Positions 10,500 through 22,273 of a DNA stretch of 64,000 bases are shown piece by piece. Location: the NCBI GenBank assembly GCA_008015835.1, contig SSGH01000007.1, positions 186,001 through 250,000 on the forward strand, written 5' to 3'. The stretch comes from Lysobacter sp. GTDB lineage: Bacteria; Pseudomonadota; Gammaproteobacteria; Xanthomonadales; Xanthomonadaceae. Made by a program: the position numbers and the translations under genes. The number at the start of each line of letters is the position of its first letter. Position 1 is the stretch's first letter. The notes below the pieces were generated by a model. It did not search any database. It was not told the origin of the DNA and saw only the letters and a list, made by a program, of their open reading frames with translations.

Positions 10500-11231
10500 C
10501 TAGCTCGACGAATCTCCTGCCCTTCCCGGACACCCCCAATTCAAGATCGGCGTGCCGACAGGCAAGACGCGACGGAACATCGCGACGCGCTGCGCCTTGG
10601 GATTGACGACGACGGGTTTCGCGGCGGCTTTGAGCAGCGGTAAATCGGCGCTGCTGTCGGAATACGCGGCGGCGACGGGCGCGGTGTAGCCGGCGTCGCG
10701 CAGCATGGTCATCTTCATTTCGTAGTGGCAGTGGCGCACCGCGCCGATCGCGCCGTATTTCTGGCCGACGATCGTGCCGACGACAGGCAAGTCTTCGTGC
10801 GCGACGAAGGCCAGAATCGCGCGCGCCAGTTCCGGCGGCGCACCGGTGGCGATGACCACACGGTCGCCGGCGTCGCGATGGGCGCGCAACACATCGAGCG
10901 CGATCGGCAATAACCGATGTTCGATCTCGGCGGTATGCGCGGCGACGTAGCGGTCGATCATCGCGTTGAATTGGTCGACGCGGCGTAGCCCCAACGTGCC
11001 GACCCACACGAACGCGGAAATGCCCCGGCGGCGCGTGGGCATCCAGGCGATCATCGGCCCGAACACCGGGACGATCAGCAATGCGAGCGCCTTGCGCCAC
11101 CACGCGCGCTCGATCATCCACTTGAAGAAATGGCCGCCGGAATCGCCGTGATACAGCGTGTGGTCGAAATCGAACACCACCAAGGGCGCATCGGCCGCGG
11201 GGTCCGGGTAACGCGAACGCGCCTCGCTCAT
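10500..11231 (-). CDS. HAD-IB family phosphatase
   Basis: [14 protein letters not shown]...[12 protein letters not shown]...[12 protein letters not shown]. Confidence 0.9.
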   Translation of the reverse strand: MSEARSRYPDPAADAPLVVFDFDHTLYHGDSGGHFFKWMIERAWWRKALALLIVPVFGPMIAWMPTRRRGISAFVWVGTLGLRRVDQFNAMIDRYVAAHTAEIEHRLLPIALDVLRAHRDAGDRVVIATGAPPELARAILAFVAHEDLPVVGTIVGQKYGAIGAVRHCHYEMKMTMLRDAGYTAPVAAAYSDSSADLPLLKAAAKPVVVNPKAQRVAMFRRVLPVGTPILNWGCPGRAGDSSS

Positions 11232-12061
11232 GGGAAGAACAACCGTCGCAGGGCCGCGCCCGGGTCGTCGTCGCGCATGAAGGATTCGCCGACCAAAAAG
11301 ACGTCCACGCCCGCGGCCAGCAGCCAATCGACGTCGTCGCGGGTGGCGATGCCGCTTTCGGTGACGAGAATGCGATCGGCCGGCACCGCATATTTCAACG
11401 ACAGCGTCGTCGCCAACGACACCTCGAACGTGCGCAGATTGCGATTATTCACGCCGATCAGCGGCGCCCGACCGCGCATCGGCGGCAAACGCAGCGCGCG
11501 CTGCAGTTCGGCGGCATCGTGCACTTCCACCAGCACGTCCATGCCCAGCGCCATCGCTTCGGCATGCAACGACGACAAACGCTCGTCGTCCAGCGCGGCG
11601 GCGATCAGCAGTACGCAATCGGCGCCGAGCGCGCGCGCTTCCACCACTTGATACGCATCGATAGCGAAATCCTTGCGCAGCACCGGCAGTGCGCAGACTT
11701 CGCGCGCCTGCTGCAGATAGGCATCCGCGCCCTGAAAGAAATCGACGTCGGTCAACACCGACAAACACGCCGCGCCGGCCGCTTCGTAGCTGCGCGCGAT
11801 CGCGGCCGGATCGAAATCCTCGCGAATCACGCCTTTCGACGGGCTGGCTTTCTTGATTTCGGCGATCACCGCAGGCGCGCCGGCCGCGCGCTTGGCTTCG
11901 ATCGCGGCGACGAAACCGCGCGGCGGCGATGCGGCGGCGGCGCGTTCGCGCACAACCTCAATCGGGACGCGCGCGGCGCGTTCGGCCACTTCCTCGGCCT
12001 TGCGGTCGAGAATGCGTTGCAGGATGTCCGCGCGCGGCGCGTTGGCGTGGTCGGTGGTCAT
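11228..12061 (-). CDS. trpC: indole-3-glycerol phosphate synthase
   Basis: [12 protein letters not shown]...[25 protein letters not shown]...[14 protein letters not shown]. Confidence 0.97.
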   Translation of the reverse strand: MTTDHANAPRADILQRILDRKAEEVAERAARVPIEVVRERAAAASPPRGFVAAIEAKRAAGAPAVIAEIKKASPSKGVIREDFDPAAIARSYEAAGAACLSVLTDVDFFQGADAYLQQAREVCALPVLRKDFAIDAYQVVEARALGADCVLLIAAALDDERLSSLHAEAMALGMDVLVEVHDAAELQRALRLPPMRGRAPLIGVNNRNLRTFEVSLATTLSLKYAVPADRILVTESGIATRDDVDWLLAAGVDVFLVGESFMRDDDPGAALRRLFFP

Positions 12062-12125
12062 GGTCGGTCGGGAATACCGTTCGAAATACGGTCGGCGATG
12101 CGTGCGGCGGCGAGCGATTCGCGCT

Positions 12126-12491
12126 TCAGATGGGTTTGGCGAACCAATCGTAGGCGCGTTCGACTTTCGCGACGCGGGTGATGTAGCGAGTGTACCAATC
12201 GCGGCGGCCGCGGTTGCGCACGGCGGCGTGTTCGGCCTGATGCTTCCAACCGAGAATCGCCGCTTCCGTGCGCCAGTAGCTGACGGTGATGCCGACGCCG
12301 TCCGCGCCGCGCACGCTTTCCATGCCGAGGAATCCGGGCTGTTCGCGCGCGAGCTCGATCATGCGCTCGGCCGCTTCGGCGTAGCCGTCGGCATCGGCGT
12401 CGTTGCGCTGCGAGGTGAACACGACCGCGTAGTACGGCGGTTCCGGCGTCTCGGCGAAGCGCGGGTCGTGCGCGGGCGTCGGCAGGCTCAT
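12126..12491 (-). CDS. antibiotic biosynthesis monooxygenase (ABM) family protein
   Basis: [11 protein letters not shown]...[40 protein letters not shown]. Confidence 0.82.
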   Translation of the reverse strand: MSLPTPAHDPRFAETPEPPYYAVVFTSQRNDADADGYAEAAERMIELAREQPGFLGMESVRGADGVGITVSYWRTEAAILGWKHQAEHAAVRNRGRRDWYTRYITRVAKVERAYDWFAKPI

Positions 12492-13522
12492 GCGGTCGCG
12501 AGTTTCTGCGTGGCGCCGATGAAATGTTCGAGCTTGCCGCGCGCATCGCCGCTGGCGATCGCCGCGCGCGCCGCATCGATGCCGTGCGCGATGCTGTCGG
12601 CCCGGCCGGCGACGTATAACGCCGCGCCCGCGTTCAAGCACACGATGTCGCGCGGCAGGCCGGGCTTATTGTCCAAGGCCTGCAGCAGCAGCGTTCTCGA
12701 TTCGTACGCATCGGCGACCCGCAGATTGCGGCTGGCGGCCATGCCGATGCCGAAATCTTCCGGATGGATTTCGTACTCGCGCACCTGGCCGTCGCGCAGT
12801 TCGCCCACCAGCGTGGCGGCGCCGAGCGAGAGTTCGTCCATGCCGTCGCGGCCCCACACCACCAGCGCGCGCTCGGCGCCGAGTTGCTGCAGCACGCGCG
12901 CCTGGATGCCGACCAAATCGGGGTGGAACACGCCCATCAGGATGTTCGGCGCGCCGGCCGGGTTGGTCAGCGGGCCGAGGATATTGAACATCGTGCGCAC
13001 GCCCATTTCGCGGCGCACCGGGGCCACTTGTTTCATCGCCGGGTGATGAACCGGCGCGAACATGAAACCGATCCCGGTCTGTTCGATGCAGCGTGCGACC
13101 GCGTCGGGCGCTAATTCGATCTTCGCGCCCAGCGCTTCCAACACGTCGGCGCTGCCGGATTTCGACGACACGCTTCTGTTGCCGTGCTTAGCGACCTTCG
13201 CGCCGGCCGCCGCCACCACGAACATGCTGGCGGTGGAAATATTGAAGGTGTGCGCGCCGTCGCCGCCGGTGCCGACGATATCGACCAAACGCGCGCGGTC
13301 GGCGACCTCGACCTTGTGCGAGAACTCGCGCAGCACCGACGCGGCGGCGGCGATTTCGCCGACCGTTTCCTTCTTGACCCGCAGGCCGGTGAGGATGGCC
13401 GCGGTCATGGCCGGCGAGACTTCGCCGCGCATGATCTGCCGCATCAGATCGACCATTTCGTCGTGGAAGATCTCGCGATGCTCGATGGTGCGTTGCAGGG
13501 CTTCTTGTGCGGTGATGGGCAT
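12488..13522 (-). CDS. trpD: anthranilate phosphoribosyltransferase
   Basis: [17 protein letters not shown]...[21 protein letters not shown]. Confidence 0.97.
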   Translation of the reverse strand: MPITAQEALQRTIEHREIFHDEMVDLMRQIMRGEVSPAMTAAILTGLRVKKETVGEIAAAASVLREFSHKVEVADRARLVDIVGTGGDGAHTFNISTASMFVVAAAGAKVAKHGNRSVSSKSGSADVLEALGAKIELAPDAVARCIEQTGIGFMFAPVHHPAMKQVAPVRREMGVRTMFNILGPLTNPAGAPNILMGVFHPDLVGIQARVLQQLGAERALVVWGRDGMDELSLGAATLVGELRDGQVREYEIHPEDFGIGMAASRNLRVADAYESRTLLLQALDNKPGLPRDIVCLNAGAALYVAGRADSIAHGIDAARAAIASGDARGKLEHFIGATQKLATA

Positions 13523-13553
13523 GGGGGTCCGAAAAGATCGTGCGGAGCGTTTC

Positions 13554-13620
13554 GTAGGAGCGGCGCGAGCCGCGACGCGTTTCGAGAGAACGACCGTGGC
13601 GGCTCGCGCCGCGGCGACCG
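13554..13620. repeat. inverted pair of GTAG-type REP elements (BIME-like)
   Basis: GTAGGAGCGGCGCGAGCCGCGACG ... GGCGGCTCGCGCCGCGGCGACC, in the trpG-trpD intergenic region. Confidence 0.65.
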
Positions 13621-13642
13621 CCCGTTCCCTCCGCTGCGCGAA

Positions 13643-14227
13643 TCAGTGCCGGCGTTCGAGAAAATTCTTCAGCAGCGCGTGGCCATGCTCGGTGAGGATG
13701 GATTCGGGATGGAACTGCACGCCTTCGACCGGATGCTCGCGATGGCGCAGGCCCATGATCTCCTCGACGCTGCCGTCGTCGTGTTCCGTCCAGGCGGTCA
13801 CTTCCAGCGCGTCGGGCAGGGTGCCGCGATCGACCACCAGCGAGTGGTAACGCGTGGCTTCATAGCCGTCGGGCAGGCCGGCGAACACGCCATGCCCGGT
13901 GTGACGGATGCGAGAGGTCTTGCCGTGCATGATCCGCCCCGCGCGCACCACATCGCCGCCGTAGGCTTGGCCGATGCTTTGGTGCCCCAGGCACACGCCC
14001 AGGATCGGGATGCGCGCGCCGAGTTCGCGAATGATCGGCACCGACACGCCCGCCTCGTTCGGCGTGCACGGGCCGGGCGAAATCACGATCCGCTCCGGCT
14101 GCAGCGCGTCGATCTGCGCGACCGTCAACTCGTCGTTGCGCACTACCTTCACCTCGGCGCCCAGCGCTTGCAGGTACTGCACCAGGTTGTAGGTGAAGCT
14201 GTCGTAGTTGTCGATCATCAAAAGCAC
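13643..14227 (-). CDS. trpG: anthranilate synthase component II (glutamine amidotransferase)
   Basis: [16 protein letters not shown]...[17 protein letters not shown]...GVQFHPESI. Confidence 0.95.
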   Translation of the reverse strand: MLLMIDNYDSFTYNLVQYLQALGAEVKVVRNDELTVAQIDALQPERIVISPGPCTPNEAGVSVPIIRELGARIPILGVCLGHQSIGQAYGGDVVRAGRIMHGKTSRIRHTGHGVFAGLPDGYEATRYHSLVVDRGTLPDALEVTAWTEHDDGSVEEIMGLRHREHPVEGVQFHPESILTEHGHALLKNFLERRH

Positions 14228-14258
14228 GGGGGCGCTCGCATCCTGTCGGCTCTGCAAT

Positions 14259-15923
14259 TTATCGGCGCGGCCCCGGGTTGGCAAACCGATCGACGCCGCC
14301 GATGGCGCGGACACCGTTCGCGGCGGCCGGTGCGGCCGCGGCGGACTTGCCGCCCACCCGCCGCGGCGGCAGCGGCACGGTCTGGCGCGGATTGGGCTTG
14401 ATGCTGACCACGAAGCCCTGCGCGGTGGCCGATTCGACCTTCACCCGGAAGGCGTAGTCGGGCGACACCCAGGTTTCGCCGACTTTGAACATGCTGCCCT
14501 CGTTGTTCGCGCGATTGGCCGGCGGCGTGTCGGCATCGACGCTCCAGGCGGGCTCTTTGCGCGAGGTTTGCACCTCGTGAATGATCACCGCGTCGCCGGC
14601 GAGCCGGTTTTCGTAATCGCCGGTGCGTTTGCGCGCTTCGATCGTGAAATAGCGCGTGCTTTGGCCGGGATAGGCCAGCGTGATCATCTGCAGGTTGGTC
14701 GAACCGGCCAGACTGGCGCGATCCAGGGTGAGCGACGTCGCCGCGGTGCCGGCGTTCACAGTGCGTTTGCGCGCCGCGGCCACCCAACCCAGACGATTGC
14801 GCGAATAGATGTTGATGTGCTTCGGCAGCGTACCGTAGGTGGCGTTGGGCACGCCGTTGTTCCAAGCGTCGCTCATCACGTCCCAGGGATTGTCGTACGG
14901 GTCGCTGTCGTTGTCGGAATTATTGGCGTGCGGCAGACCGTAGGCGTGGCCCATCTCGTGCGAGAGCGGCGCGAGATTATTGAACGACCACGGCGGGTTC
15001 CAGGTGCTGCTCCAGCATTTGTTGATGCCGTCGAGCGTCGAGCAAGAACTGCCGCCCCAGGCATAACTATCGAGATCGTCGTTGAACATCATGTTCACGC
15101 CCTGCACGCCGCCGTTGACGGCGAAATTCACGTTGGCGTCGTGCGCGGCGGTGCAATCGTCGAACAACTTGGTCAGATCGGCCTTGTCTTTGTTCGTGGC
15201 GGTATCGAACGTCACGTAATACGAGCGCGGCTGCGGCAAGGTCGCCCAGCCGTAGGCGTTGCTGCCGGCGAGATTGATCTGGCCGTAGGAGACTTCTTGC
15301 CAGTAGTGGCCGAGTTGACCGATCGCGTTGCCGTACTGACCCTGGAAGTAGCTCTGCGATTTGGGTTCGGCCGGCTGATCGGCGAACTTGCACATCAGCG
15401 TGACCCAGGAGGTGGTGCCGGCGATCGCTTCGGCCGCGGCTTGGACCGCGCCCTTGCGCGCCCTCGAAGGACGAGGCGCGAGATCGTCGACGGGCACGAT
15501 CGCGTCGGGGATCAGCAGATCGGGGGAGGTCGCGCGGCCAGGGCCCGCGGCAGCGGAACCGGTGGCTTTCGCGGCGGCGACGGCGACCGCGACTTGGCGG
15601 CCGTAGAGGGCGTAGAGATCCTCGGCCGCGACCAGGGCGCGTTCGGGGTCCAGCGCATGGCGAACGCCGCTGTCCTCGACCAGCGACACTCGGAAGGTAT
15701 GCGGGATCGCCACGTCCGGCGGCGCATCGCCCCAGGCCATTTCCAAACGGCCGAGCAGGAGGTCTTTCGAGGCGGCGGCCGGCGCGCGAACGCCGCGGTC
15801 TTCGGGATGCGCGCCGCGCTGCAGGCGACCGGCGGCGGCATGAGCGCCGAGCAGCATTCCGCTCGCGGCGAACACTGCGCCGAGGCGAAGGAACCAGGCG
15901 GTTTGGGGGGCAATCGATGACAT
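14259..15923 (-). CDS. secreted M6-family metalloprotease domain protein
   Basis: N-terminal signal peptide-like segment; zinc motif [13 protein letters not shown]. Confidence 0.82.
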   Translation of the reverse strand: MSSIAPQTAWFLRLGAVFAASGMLLGAHAAAGRLQRGAHPEDRGVRAPAAASKDLLLGRLEMAWGDAPPDVAIPHTFRVSLVEDSGVRHALDPERALVAAEDLYALYGRQVAVAVAAAKATGSAAAGPGRATSPDLLIPDAIVPVDDLAPRPSRARKGAVQAAAEAIAGTTSWVTLMCKFADQPAEPKSQSYFQGQYGNAIGQLGHYWQEVSYGQINLAGSNAYGWATLPQPRSYYVTFDTATNKDKADLTKLFDDCTAAHDANVNFAVNGGVQGVNMMFNDDLDSYAWGGSSCSTLDGINKCWSSTWNPPWSFNNLAPLSHEMGHAYGLPHANNSDNDSDPYDNPWDVMSDAWNNGVPNATYGTLPKHINIYSRNRLGWVAAARKRTVNAGTAATSLTLDRASLAGSTNLQMITLAYPGQSTRYFTIEARKRTGDYENRLAGDAVIIHEVQTSRKEPAWSVDADTPPANRANNEGSMFKVGETWVSPDYAFRVKVESATAQGFVVSIKPNPRQTVPLPPRRVGGKSAAAAPAAANGVRAIGGVDRFANPGPRR

Positions 15924-16162
15924 GACGATCGGCTCCGAGACGCGTCGCGATCGCGACATCCGGATGCTAGCACCGGGTTCCGACTCGCGGCCGCGCCGCG
16001 CCGCACGGTTCGCGCGGCCGGCGACGAGCGGCGCGGCGGCCCGACCCGATGGCCGTTCGGGCAGCCGGCTTCACGGCGATGCGCGGGCATCGACGAGGGC
16101 GACGGCGCGGCCGGTCGCGCTATCCTTGCTCGCCTTTTCGCCGCCCCACGACGAGCCGCCCG

Positions 16163-17101
16163 GTGCCCTATCTCGAACTGTCCCTGCGATGCCGCGAAAG
16201 CGAACAGCCGCGCTACGAACGCGCGCTGGAGGACATCGGCGCGCTGGCCGTCACGCTGTTGGACGCCGACGCCGAAACCCCCAACGAGCGCGCGATTCTG
16301 GAACCGGGCGTGGGCGAAATGCCGATCTGGGGCGAGGTGACGTTGTCGGCGCTGTTCGACGCCGAGGCCGACCCGCTGGTGCTGCTCTCGGCGCTGGATG
16401 CCTTCGACCCCGGCTTGGACTGGACGCGGGTAGGCTTCCGCACGGTCGAGGATCAGGACTGGACGCGGGCGTGGATGGATCAGTACGCGCCGCTCAAGTT
16501 CGGCGCGCGCACCTGGATCGTGCCCTGGGACCATCCGCTGCCCGAGGGCGCCGACGCGCCCGACGCCGCGGTGGTGCGGCTCGACCCCGGCCTCGCGTTC
16601 GGCTCGGGCACGCACCCGACCACGGCGCTGTGCCTGCAGTGGTTCGACGCGCTGGCCGCCGAGGGCGCGCTGCAGGGCCTCAGCGTGCTCGATTTCGGCT
16701 GCGGCAGCGGCATTTTGGCGCTGGCGGCGCTGAAGCTGGGCGCGGCGCGCGCCGTGGGCGTGGACAACGACCCGCAGGCGCTGCTCGCCACCGCCGACAA
16801 CGCGGAGCGCAACGCCGTCGGCGACCGCCTCGCGGTGTTCCTGCCGCAGGACGAACCCGAGGCGACGTATCCGTTGGTGGTCGCGAATATTCTGGCCACC
16901 GCGCTCGACGCTTTGGCCGAGACCCTGGCCGCGCGCGTGACGCCCGGCGGGCGCATCGCCTTGTCCGGCATTCTGGCGGGCCAGGACGCGGAGTTGGTGA
17001 CGCGTTACGGCCGCTGGTTCGACGATCTTCGCGTCGTCGCGCTCGAAGACTGGGTGCGCATCGACGCCGTGCGCAAACGCGACGAGGCCGGGGCGCGCTG
17101 A
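16163..17101 (+). CDS. prmA: ribosomal protein L11 methyltransferase
   Basis: [22 protein letters not shown]...[23 protein letters not shown] start. Confidence 0.96.
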   Translation: MPYLELSLRCRESEQPRYERALEDIGALAVTLLDADAETPNERAILEPGVGEMPIWGEVTLSALFDAEADPLVLLSALDAFDPGLDWTRVGFRTVEDQDWTRAWMDQYAPLKFGARTWIVPWDHPLPEGADAPDAAVVRLDPGLAFGSGTHPTTALCLQWFDALAAEGALQGLSVLDFGCGSGILALAALKLGAARAVGVDNDPQALLATADNAERNAVGDRLAVFLPQDEPEATYPLVVANILATALDALAETLAARVTPGGRIALSGILAGQDAELVTRYGRWFDDLRVVALEDWVRIDAVRKRDEAGAR

Positions 17102-17104
17102 GGC

Positions 17105-18109
17105 ATGTTCATCAACTGCCCGTACTGCCGCGCCTTGGTCGCGACCGATGTCGCCACCGATTTGCCGCCGCCGCGATGCCCGCACTGCAAAGGGCCGCTG
17201 CGCGAGGATGCGCCGGCGGCGGCCGACGCGACGTCGGGCGATGCTCAAGAGGCGATGCCCGAGGATGCGTTGGATCTCGAATCGACGCGCATCGCAGCGA
17301 ACGGATTCGCGCACGACGGCGCAGACGACGATGACGGCGCGAGCGCGACGACGAGCGACAACGATTCGACGCTGCCCGTCGCGCATCCCGAGGCGGAGCG
17401 CTCCGAGGTCGCGCATGACGCCGATGCCGCGACCGACGAGGATGCTTCGCCGTCGGCATCGACCGCCGACGAACGGATCGACGAACGGATCGACACGCAA
17501 AACGAGGATTCCGTCGCGAGGGACGACGCCGTCGTCGCATCGCCCGCGCCGATGGCCGCACCGCGCACGACGCGGCGACGCGCCGGGCAAGTCGCGCCGA
17601 GTTTCGCGCGCGTCGCGACGCGCGACGACGCTTCGGCGCCGCGCTCGCGCCGCTGGCCCGCGCTGCTCGCGATCGCCGCGCTGTGCATCGTCTTAGCGCT
17701 GCAAATCTTGCTCGCCGACCGCGCGCGTTTGGCGTCCAACGCGCATTGGCGGCCGCTGCTGGAAGCGCTGTGCGGCGCGTTGTCCTGCGATTTGCCGCCG
17801 TGGCGCGAGCCCGAGGCCTTCGCGCTCTTGCAGCGCGACGTGCGCCAGCATCCCACCGTGCGCGGTGCGCTACGCATCACCGCGAGTTTCCGCAACGACG
17901 CGCGCTGGCCGCAGCCTTGGCCGAAACTGCACGTCACGCTCTCCGACGTGAACGGCAGGCCCGCGGGCGAACGCAGTTTCGAGGTCCGCGAATACCTGGG
18001 CGGCCCGCCCGCGCAGGCGATGCTGGGCAGCGGCGAAACCGCGACCGTCGCGATGGACGTGCTGGAGCCCGCCGCGCAGACCGTCGCCTACGACATGCGT
18101 TTCCGCTAA
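17105..18109 (+). CDS. zinc-ribbon, DUF3426 domain membrane protein
   Basis: MFINCPYCRALVATD...CPHCKG N-terminus; single TM; DUF3426-like C-terminus; follows prmA. Confidence 0.82.
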   Translation: MFINCPYCRALVATDVATDLPPPRCPHCKGPLREDAPAAADATSGDAQEAMPEDALDLESTRIAANGFAHDGADDDDGASATTSDNDSTLPVAHPEAERSEVAHDADAATDEDASPSASTADERIDERIDTQNEDSVARDDAVVASPAPMAAPRTTRRRAGQVAPSFARVATRDDASAPRSRRWPALLAIAALCIVLALQILLADRARLASNAHWRPLLEALCGALSCDLPPWREPEAFALLQRDVRQHPTVRGALRITASFRNDARWPQPWPKLHVTLSDVNGRPAGERSFEVREYLGGPPAQAMLGSGETATVAMDVLEPAAQTVAYDMRFR

Positions 18110-18583
18110 AGCATCGGCGCTGATCGTCGTCCGCGTCGCGTCGTATCCGAATCCGAATCCGAGTCGGCGTCGCACTCTGAATCGATGTGCGCCATCCGAA
18201 TCGCGCATCGCCTGCGATCGAGATGCAGATCGGTATCGATGTGCGCCGCATCGCGCCGCATTCAGGATGTCCGAGACCTGCACACGGCCAACACGAACCC
18301 GCGGCATCAACGCGAAGCCGCGCGAAAATCGGCCATCGTTTCGCGCTTGCCGTGTAACCGGCCATGAAACGCGCGAAATCGTCGTCATCGAAACGCCGCC
18401 GCGCGCCATTCATCGGAAACCCCATGACGCCGCGTGGCGGATTCGCCGCGCGCGCATGGCGCGAGCGCACCCGGCACGATAGACTCCCCACCCCGTCGCA
18501 CCAGGACCCGCCGCCGAGGATCGGCCGAAGGCAGATGTCATGCCTTCGCGGCGACGAGAATAAAAACGATAGCGAGATCGATC

Positions 18584-18847
18584 TTGAACGCCGAACGCCA
18601 CGAGTCCACGTCCCGAGCGCGCACGCCGCTGCGCGACCATGTCGCCGTTTCGGTGCGACGCTACTTGGGCGATCTCAACGGTTCGGACAGTTGCAATCTG
18701 TACGAAGTCGCGCTGCGCGAACTCGAAATCCCGCTGTTCGACGAAGTGCTGCGCCACTGCGACGGCAATCAAAGCCGCGCGGCGGCGATGCTGGGCATCC
18801 ATCGCGCCACCTTGCGCAAGAAATTGAAAGACTACGGCCTGGGCTGA
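18584..18847 (+). CDS. fis: Fis family DNA-binding protein
   Basis: C-terminal [32 protein letters not shown] start inferred. Confidence 0.88.
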   Translation: MNAERHESTSRARTPLRDHVAVSVRRYLGDLNGSDSCNLYEVALRELEIPLFDEVLRHCDGNQSRAAAMLGIHRATLRKKLKDYGLG

Positions 18848-18993
18848 TCGCCCCGCGACCGCGCAAGCCCCCGTTCGACGGACGCTCCTCGCCCAACGCA
18901 CCGCACTCGGCTGCCGCGCAAGCGCGACGCGCGCCCGGGCGGCGCGAAGCGGCCGGCTATACTTCGCATTCCCCGCCGTCGCGACGATTTCCG

Positions 18994-20583
18994 ATGTCCA
19001 ACCACCTGCCCAGCGCCCCGGCGACGATACGCCGCGCGCTGCTGTCCGTGTCCGATAAAACCGGCCTGCTCGATCTGGCCCGCGCCCTCGCCGCCCGCGG
19101 CATCGATTTGGTTTCCACCGGCGGCACCGCGAAAGCGATCCGCGACGCCGGGCTGCCGGTGCGCGACGTCAGCGACCTCACCGGCTTCCCGGAAATGATG
19201 GACGGCCGCGTGAAAACGCTGCACCCGATGGTGCACGGCGGCCTGCTCGGCCGCGCCGGTCTGGACGACGCGGTGATGGCCGAATACGGCATCGGCGCCA
19301 TCGATCTGCTGGTGCTGAATCTGTATCCGTTCGAGAAAGTCTCGGTCGATCCGAACAGCACCATCGACGACATCATCGAGAACATCGACATCGGCGGCCC
19401 GGCGATGCTGCGTTCGGCGGCGAAGAATTACGCGCACGTCGCGGTGGTCACCGACCCGTCGCAGTACGCCGCGTTGCTCGACGAACTCGACGCGCACGAC
19501 GGCGCGGTGTCGGGCAAAGCGCGTTTCGCGTTGTCGGTCGCCGCGTTCAATCGCGTGGCGCAGTACGACGCCGCCATCGCCGATTATCTGTCCTCGCTGC
19601 AAGACGACGGCAGCCGCACGCCGTTTCCGTCGCAGGTCCACGGCTGTTTCGCGAAAGTCATGGATCTGCGCTACGGCGAAAATCCGCATCAACAGGCCGC
19701 GTTCTATCGCGACCTCTATCCCGCACCCGGCACGCTCGCCACGTTCGCGCAGTTGCAGGGCAAGGAGCTGAGCTACAACAATCTCGCCGACGCCGACGCG
19801 GCCTGGGACTGCGTGCGCCAATTCGGTTTCGCCACGCCGGCCTGCGTCATCGTCAAACACGCGAACCCCTGCGGCGTCGCCGTCGCGGCCAGCGCGCTCG
19901 ACGCCTACGAAGGCGCCTACGCCACCGACCCCACGTCCGCGTTCGGCGGCATTCTCGCATTCAACACCGCCGTCGATGCGGCGACGATGAAAACCATCCT
20001 CGACCGCCAGTTCGTCGAAGTGTTGATCGCCCCGGACTACGACGACGCGGCGCTGGCCTACGCGACGAAAAAAGCCAATGTGCGCGTGCTGCGCATCCCG
20101 CGCCGCACAGGCGCGAACACGATCGACACCAAGCGCATCGGTTCGGGTCTGTTGATGCAGACCGCCGACACGCGCGAGGTCGCCGCCGACGAATTGAAAG
20201 TCGTCACGAAGCGCGCGCCGACCGAGGCGCAGTTGAGCGACCTGTTGTTCGCGTGGCGCGTGGCGAAATTCGTCAAATCCAACGCTATTGTTTATGCCAA
20301 AGACCTGCGCACGGTCGGCGTCGGCGCGGGCCAGATGAGCCGCGTGGTCAGCGCCAAGATCGCCGCGCTCAAGGCCGAGGAAGCAGGCCTCGTCGTGCCG
20401 GGTTCGGTGCTGGCGAGCGATGCCTTCTTCCCGTTCCGCGACGGCGTGGACGCCGCGGCGGCCGCCGGCATCGTCGCGATGATCCAACCCGGCGGCTCGA
20501 TGCGCGACAGCGAAGTGATCGCCGCCGCCGACGAACACGGCATCGCGATGGTGTTCACGGGTGTGCGGCATTTTAGGCATTGA
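18994..20583 (+). CDS. purH: bifunctional AICAR formyltransferase/IMP cyclohydrolase
   Basis: [36 protein letters not shown]...KHANPCGVA. Confidence 0.97.
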   Translation: MSNHLPSAPATIRRALLSVSDKTGLLDLARALAARGIDLVSTGGTAKAIRDAGLPVRDVSDLTGFPEMMDGRVKTLHPMVHGGLLGRAGLDDAVMAEYGIGAIDLLVLNLYPFEKVSVDPNSTIDDIIENIDIGGPAMLRSAAKNYAHVAVVTDPSQYAALLDELDAHDGAVSGKARFALSVAAFNRVAQYDAAIADYLSSLQDDGSRTPFPSQVHGCFAKVMDLRYGENPHQQAAFYRDLYPAPGTLATFAQLQGKELSYNNLADADAAWDCVRQFGFATPACVIVKHANPCGVAVAASALDAYEGAYATDPTSAFGGILAFNTAVDAATMKTILDRQFVEVLIAPDYDDAALAYATKKANVRVLRIPRRTGANTIDTKRIGSGLLMQTADTREVAADELKVVTKRAPTEAQLSDLLFAWRVAKFVKSNAIVYAKDLRTVGVGAGQMSRVVSAKIAALKAEEAGLVVPGSVLASDAFFPFRDGVDAAAAAGIVAMIQPGGSMRDSEVIAAADEHGIAMVFTGVRHFRH

Positions 20584-20596
20584 TGAGTAACCCACA

Positions 20597-22009
20597 ATGA
20601 AATCATTGTCTACTGAGCTTTCACGCCTTTTAAGTGCACCAAAAGAAGGCGCCAACCTTGAGTTCAAAGAAGCCAAGAAGCAGTTTGATACGCAGAAACT
20701 AATGAAATACTGCACAGCTTTAGCCAACGAAGGGGGCGGCTGGCTAATTCTTGGCGTCAACGACGACAGACCTCGAAAAGTTGTTGGCACATCAGCATTT
20801 CTCGATCTTCAAGATATTCGTAGAAAGATCATCGACACTCTCGGCTTTCGAGTGGAGGTTGAGGAGGTTATTCTGTCCGATGGCCGGGTAATTGGTTTTT
20901 TCTGCCCTCCGCGTCCTGCTGGAACGGCATACCAGCATGAGGGAGCGTATTGGATGCGCTCCGGAGAAGATCTAAAACCGATGACTGAAGACAGGCTTCG
21001 TTCAATTTTTTTGGAATCTGCAGCAGACTGGCTCGATGCCCCTGCAATTTCCGATGTCAACGCCGCAAGCGTTGTCGATCTTCTTGATACTCAATCTTTC
21101 TTTGACCTACTTAAACTACCGTATCCATCCCAGCAGACTGCGGTAATCGATAGGCTGGCTTCTGAACGGCTTATTTCTGCCGATTCCAACGGCTGGTCGA
21201 TTACAAGAATGGCCGCAATTCTCTTCGCCAAGAGACTTGATGCATTTCCGACAGAAGTGGCCAGAAAAGCTATTAGAGCTATCGTTTACGACGGTAACAG
21301 TAAGCTCAAGGTCCGAACAGATCGAACCGGCAATAAAGGCTATGCATGTGGGTTCGCTAATCTTATAGACTTCATTTATGACTCTGCGCCAGCAAACAGA
21401 GTGGTAGAAGAAACGATAAGAAAAGAAATCAAAATGTTCCCTAGACAAGCGGTTCGTGAGCTTGTGGCGAATGCGCTTGTTCATCAGGATTTTTCGATTC
21501 CAGGCGCTGGGGTCATGATCGAGCTCTATAGCGATCGACTTGAAATTTCAAACCCCGGACTCCCCCAGATTTCCGTCTCTCGATTCATTGATGAACAACG
21601 CTCACGCAATGACCGTCTAGCGGGCCTAATGAGAAGGATGGGCATATGTGAAGAGCGTGGCAGCGGTATCGATAAAGTTGTAACTGCAGCAGAAGTTCAC
21701 CAGCTCCCAGCCCCAGACTTTCGGGCAGGCGAAGTCAGAACTACCTGCATACTATTTGCACATCAGGATTTTTCCGAAATGAGTAAGGTAGACAGAATCA
21801 GGGCTTGCTACCAACACTGCTGCTTGATGTTCGTTACAAATCAGAGAATGACTAATCAGTCCCTGCGCAAGAGATTTAATCTCCCGGAAGCCAAAGCTGC
21901 TGTTGTTTCACAAACAATCAATGCGGCAATTGAAGCGGGTCAAATACGCCTTGATGACTCGGAATCCACCTCCCGTCGTTACGCTAAATATGTTCCATGC
22001 TGGGGTTAG
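20597..22009 (+). CDS. AlbA_2/Schlafen-domain ATP-binding protein (RecG-like C-terminus)
   Basis: [72 protein letters not shown]; markedly AT-richer than flanks. Confidence 0.88.
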   Translation: MKSLSTELSRLLSAPKEGANLEFKEAKKQFDTQKLMKYCTALANEGGGWLILGVNDDRPRKVVGTSAFLDLQDIRRKIIDTLGFRVEVEEVILSDGRVIGFFCPPRPAGTAYQHEGAYWMRSGEDLKPMTEDRLRSIFLESAADWLDAPAISDVNAASVVDLLDTQSFFDLLKLPYPSQQTAVIDRLASERLISADSNGWSITRMAAILFAKRLDAFPTEVARKAIRAIVYDGNSKLKVRTDRTGNKGYACGFANLIDFIYDSAPANRVVEETIRKEIKMFPRQAVRELVANALVHQDFSIPGAGVMIELYSDRLEISNPGLPQISVSRFIDEQRSRNDRLAGLMRRMGICEERGSGIDKVVTAAEVHQLPAPDFRAGEVRTTCILFAHQDFSEMSKVDRIRACYQHCCLMFVTNQRMTNQSLRKRFNLPEAKAAVVSQTINAAIEAGQIRLDDSESTSRRYAKYVPCWG

Positions 22010-22013
22010 GCCG

Positions 22014-22090
22014 TTTAAACGCAGCACATATCGCTTAACCCGGGATATCAAATAATGCGTTTAAAATCAATGACTTATTTATTTAAACGC
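22014..22090. repeat. three copies of TTTAAACGC in alternating orientation
   Basis: TTTAAACGC at 22014-22022 and 22082-22090; GCGTTTAAA at 22057-22065. Confidence 0.7.
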
Positions 22091-22273
22091 TATCTGAGGT
22101 TCTCCGTGGGCGTACTTCTACAGCCTTCAGCGTGAACTTCTCCCTACTCCTCACTTGCAGCAATTTTGGTACCTGGCAGGTCTTACCTGGCACCGGAGCT
22201 CTGGATCACTATCTTGATCTCGGGGGCACTGCTCACTCAGCGAAAATACTTCGATCTCAATGGGTAGCCATCA

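Noticed and set aside
18832-20790. 652-aa minus-strand ORF opposite purH
   Set aside because: Antisense frame of purH.
22005-22045. GTTAGGC...GCTTAAC after the AlbA gene as an integron attC site
   Set aside because: Core-like 7-mers are in the opposite order to a true attC (RYYYAAC...GTTRRRY) and no integrase or cassette array is present.
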